From positions 1-27,433 of the IMG/VR virus record IMGVR_UViG_3300025138_000271: DNA of 27,433 bases. The stretch is one strand, 5' to 3'. Of this stretch, positions 25,582 to 27,433 are shown one piece after another (position 1 is the stretch's first letter; the number at the start of each line of letters is the position of its first letter). The position numbers and the translations under genes are program-made. Origin of the DNA: a virus. The notes below the pieces were generated by a model. The model did no database searches and had not been told where the DNA came from. It saw only the letters and a program-made list of their open reading frames with translations.

Positions 25582-26146
25582 AGACGTTGACTTAGATAAA
25601 ATTATGGCTGACATATTTGGTGCTCAGACTCAAGCACCCGAAGAACAAATGTTTTATGTTTCTTACAATGCAATGAATAAGATACTCGGCTTTGGTAAAC
25701 TAGAACGCAAAGATGACGATGCAAAACATATTGTTGTAAAACGTGATCTGTTTGATGAGCTAAGTAATAATACAGTTAGCAATTATGTTGTTGATGTTGA
25801 AAACAATACTATTGTTGATATTGCAACTAATCAAGTTGAAAAGAATAGAGACTTATCACAGTTAACTGAATGGCTTGATACAAGCATAGCAAAACTTACA
25901 TTTATAAAAAGCACAAGACAACTACACATAAACGTAAGAACACAACTACCCACAAAGAGAACAGTATGGCTCGTACCCAAAGCCAACTACATGATTCCAT
26001 TACTAACTGTAGAGTTACAAGCACAACAAGAAACATTTATTGATGTTCCTACTTTTAATAAAAGTAATAGTTGTCAGTTACTAACAGACACAAACATTGA
26101 AGCATTTGCTTCGTATAGAGAAGTAGACAATGAAACAGATTTATAA
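25574..26146 (+). CDS. Unrecognised protein in the glycosyltransferase operon (190 aa)
   Basis: I do not recognise this family. The N-terminus is acidic (SEDVDLDKIMADIFG), followed by a compact region MFYVSYNAMNKILGFGKLER and a lysine/aspartate-rich stretch. The C-terminal half looks beta-rich (LHINVRTQL, TVWLVPKANYMIPLLTVELQ). I see no catalytic motif, signal peptide or membrane segment. The GTG start is chosen because AAAGG lies seven bases upstream. An in-frame ATG ten codons downstream is the alternative. It overlaps the glycosyltransferase before it by eight bases and the one after it by 17, so it is embedded in the operon. A partner or acceptor protein of the glycosyltransferases is possible but unsupported. 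Confidence 0.7.
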   Translation: MSEDVDLDKIMADIFGAQTQAPEEQMFYVSYNAMNKILGFGKLERKDDDAKHIVVKRDLFDELSNNTVSNYVVDVENNTIVDIATNQVEKNRDLSQLTEWLDTSIAKLTFIKSTRQLHINVRTQLPTKRTVWLVPKANYMIPLLTVELQAQQETFIDVPTFNKSNSCQLLTDTNIEAFASYREVDNETDL

Positions 26147-27068
26147 TATTAGCGACTTTGATATAATTTATATTAGTTACGATGAACCTAATGCAGAAAA
26201 GAATTGGGCAGACTTAGTAAGTAAATGTCCTTGGGCAAAACGTGTACAAGGTGTTAAAGGATTTGATGCGGCTCATAACAAGGCAGGTGAAATTAGTGAA
26301 ACACATAGACTAGTTACAGTAGACGGAGACAATGTAGTACACGCAGACTTCTTTAAACAAACTATTGAGATTGATGAAGAAACACAAGGAGACTTTGTGT
26401 TCAGTTGGTGCGGACATAATGTTATTAATAGTTTAGCATATGGTAATGGCGGATTAAAACTTTGGCCTAAACACATTATTGAAAACATGAACAGTCACGA
26501 AAATGATGTAAGCGAAGATGGTGCTCATAGTGTTGACTTCTGTTGGATGTTTACATACTTTCAAATGGCTGACACATGGAGTGACGTTGTTGTTACTGCT
26601 ACACCCGAACAGGCATACAGAGCAGGCTTTCGTGAAGGTGTTAAGATGAGTTTAGATAGAGGCGTATTACCTCCTAAGCATAAATTTTTAGAACAGAATC
26701 ATGTAAAGAATTTACAACGATTAAGTGTGTGGTGTAGTGTTGGTCTTGATATTCAGTATGGCGATTGGGCAGTACTAGGAGCAAGAGAAGCCGTATGCTT
26801 AACTAACTTAGATGAATGGGATCACACTAGGATTGCTGACTATGATTTTATGCAACCGTTTGTAAAAGATAAACTAAAAGAATATAAACACAAAACTAAA
26901 AGACTTAATGCTATAAAAAGTTTTGGAGATAGATTGCAAAATGAATTACACTTTAGAGTTGCAAACTTAGATGCAGGTGCAAGTCATTGGTTTAAAAGCG
27001 TATATCAAAACCCTAAGCGTTTTGGTATAATGATTACAGAACAAGAAGCAGATAAAAAGAAAAAATGA
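26130..27068 (+). CDS. Glycosyltransferase-like protein of marine phages (312 aa)
   Basis: The start FDIIYISYDEPNAEKNW, followed by KRVQGVKGFDAAHNKAGE and then LVTVDGDNVVHADFF, is a pattern I associate with glycosyltransferase-like proteins of marine T4-like phages. Asp65 and Asp67 of VDGD form a DxD-type metal-binding pair. A later SLAYGNGGLKLWPKHIIENM segment (about 101-120) and a DFCWMFTYFQMAD segment may form the acceptor part. The C-terminal 100 residues are helical and basic, ending in lysines. This protein is not a close copy of the two upstream enzymes. The ATG overlaps the preceding gene by 17 bases and its stop overlaps the next ATG. Donor and acceptor are unknown. Confidence 0.75.
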   Translation: MKQIYNISDFDIIYISYDEPNAEKNWADLVSKCPWAKRVQGVKGFDAAHNKAGEISETHRLVTVDGDNVVHADFFKQTIEIDEETQGDFVFSWCGHNVINSLAYGNGGLKLWPKHIIENMNSHENDVSEDGAHSVDFCWMFTYFQMADTWSDVVVTATPEQAYRAGFREGVKMSLDRGVLPPKHKFLEQNHVKNLQRLSVWCSVGLDIQYGDWAVLGAREAVCLTNLDEWDHTRIADYDFMQPFVKDKLKEYKHKTKRLNAIKSFGDRLQNELHFRVANLDAGASHWFKSVYQNPKRFGIMITEQEADKKKK

Positions 27069-27334
27069 AAACACTAAGTGAAGCATCATATGTGCAACCA
27101 TCTTTAGATATGGTAATGAGTTCATACCTTACAAGAACAGGTTATGGATATAATAATCAGTATAAAAATAAAATACAAACTAGACAAGATAATGTTAATG
27201 GAACTACTGTAAGTTGGATGATTGAAAACTGTGATGGCAAATGGGGTTGGACGTTTAATGATACTGGTGCAGTAATTAATTTTCAAAAAGAAACTGACGC
27301 AGTATTTTTTAGTTTAGTACACGGAGCATCATGA
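27065..27334 (+). CDS. Short protein of unknown function (89 aa)
   Basis: This is an 89-residue protein with no motif I recognise. It is hydrophilic, with an aromatic middle (YLTRTGYGYNNQYKNK) and a C-terminal part rich in Trp, Phe and Gly (SWMIENCDGKWGWTFND). Two Trp residues near NCDGKWGWTF suggest a small folded beta domain. It lacks a signal peptide and membrane segments. Both ends sit in ATGA overlaps with neighbours, which supports it as a real gene in the operon despite weak ribosome-site sequence (a purine run from the upstream lysine codons). The position between a glycosyltransferase and a lipoprotein gives no clear function. Confidence 0.65.
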   Translation: MKTLSEASYVQPSLDMVMSSYLTRTGYGYNNQYKNKIQTRQDNVNGTTVSWMIENCDGKWGWTFNDTGAVINFQKETDAVFFSLVHGAS

Positions 27335-27433
27335 GATTTATACTTTTATTATTTTTACTAACTGCCTGCAATCCATTGGTAGGTGTAAGTAGTTTTGTAC
27401 ACAGTGTAGTAACCGGAAACACCGTTGGCGTTG
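27331..27433 (+). CDS. Lipoprotein, 3'-truncated by window edge
   Basis: This frame opens with ATG overlapping the previous stop (ATGA) and has GGAG about four bases upstream. It stays open to the right edge, giving 34 visible residues. They start MRFILLLFLLTAC, a short hydrophobic signal ending in a canonical lipobox with Leu at -3, Thr at -2, Ala at -1 and Cys13 as the lipidation site. The remaining visible part is Val/Ser/Thr-rich. This predicts export and N-terminal acylation in the host, so the product would sit in the inner or outer membrane. Phage lipoproteins include Rz1-type outer-membrane spanins and superinfection-exclusion factors. The visible part does not decide between them. 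Confidence 0.72.
   Translation, partial: MRFILLLFLLTACNPLVGVSSFVHSVVTGNTVGV

Overview
The window is a contiguous piece of a tailed-phage genome of the T4-like (contractile-tail myovirus) type. It is AT-rich, and its closest recognisable relatives by protein family are marine T4-like phages such as cyanophages and pelagiphages. All supported genes lie on the + strand and are packed with almost no non-coding DNA. No tRNA, integrase, transposon or CRISPR array is visible. The host cannot be determined from this window.

Region 1 (1-18021) is baseplate. It starts inside an unrecognised gene, then has a second unrecognised gene sharing motifs with the first, a PAAR-type spike-tip protein, a gp25-family wedge/sheath-initiator protein, an enlarged gp6-type wedge protein, and a giant 4167-residue protein in the position where T4 has gp7. 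The giant protein takes up almost half the window. It holds a seven-repeat FG-GAP-like beta-propeller, a degenerate cupredoxin-like domain, two carbohydrate-binding-like segments and several copies of a small beta-sandwich-like repeat.

Region 2 (18064-23456) is a cassette of four fibre or adhesin-type structural genes. Fibre genes one and three share a C-terminal module of about 125 residues. AATAAATA/CATAAATA elements resembling T4 late promoters sit upstream of gp6, fibre one and fibre three.

Region 3 (23457-23544) is the only sizeable gap. It holds a sigma70-like promoter (TTGACT, 17 bp, TATATT) whose predicted start falls inside an 11-bp inverted repeat that looks like a terminator. This separates the virion genes from the next block.

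Region 4 (23545-27433) is an operon in which each gene overlaps the next. It encodes a small helical protein, two related GT-A-type glycosyltransferases, an unknown protein, a third glycosyltransferase-like protein, a short unknown protein, and the start of a lipoprotein cut off by the right edge. A plausible reading, by inference, is that regions 1-2 build the baseplate and host-recognition apparatus while region 4 modifies glycans of the virion or of the infected cell.
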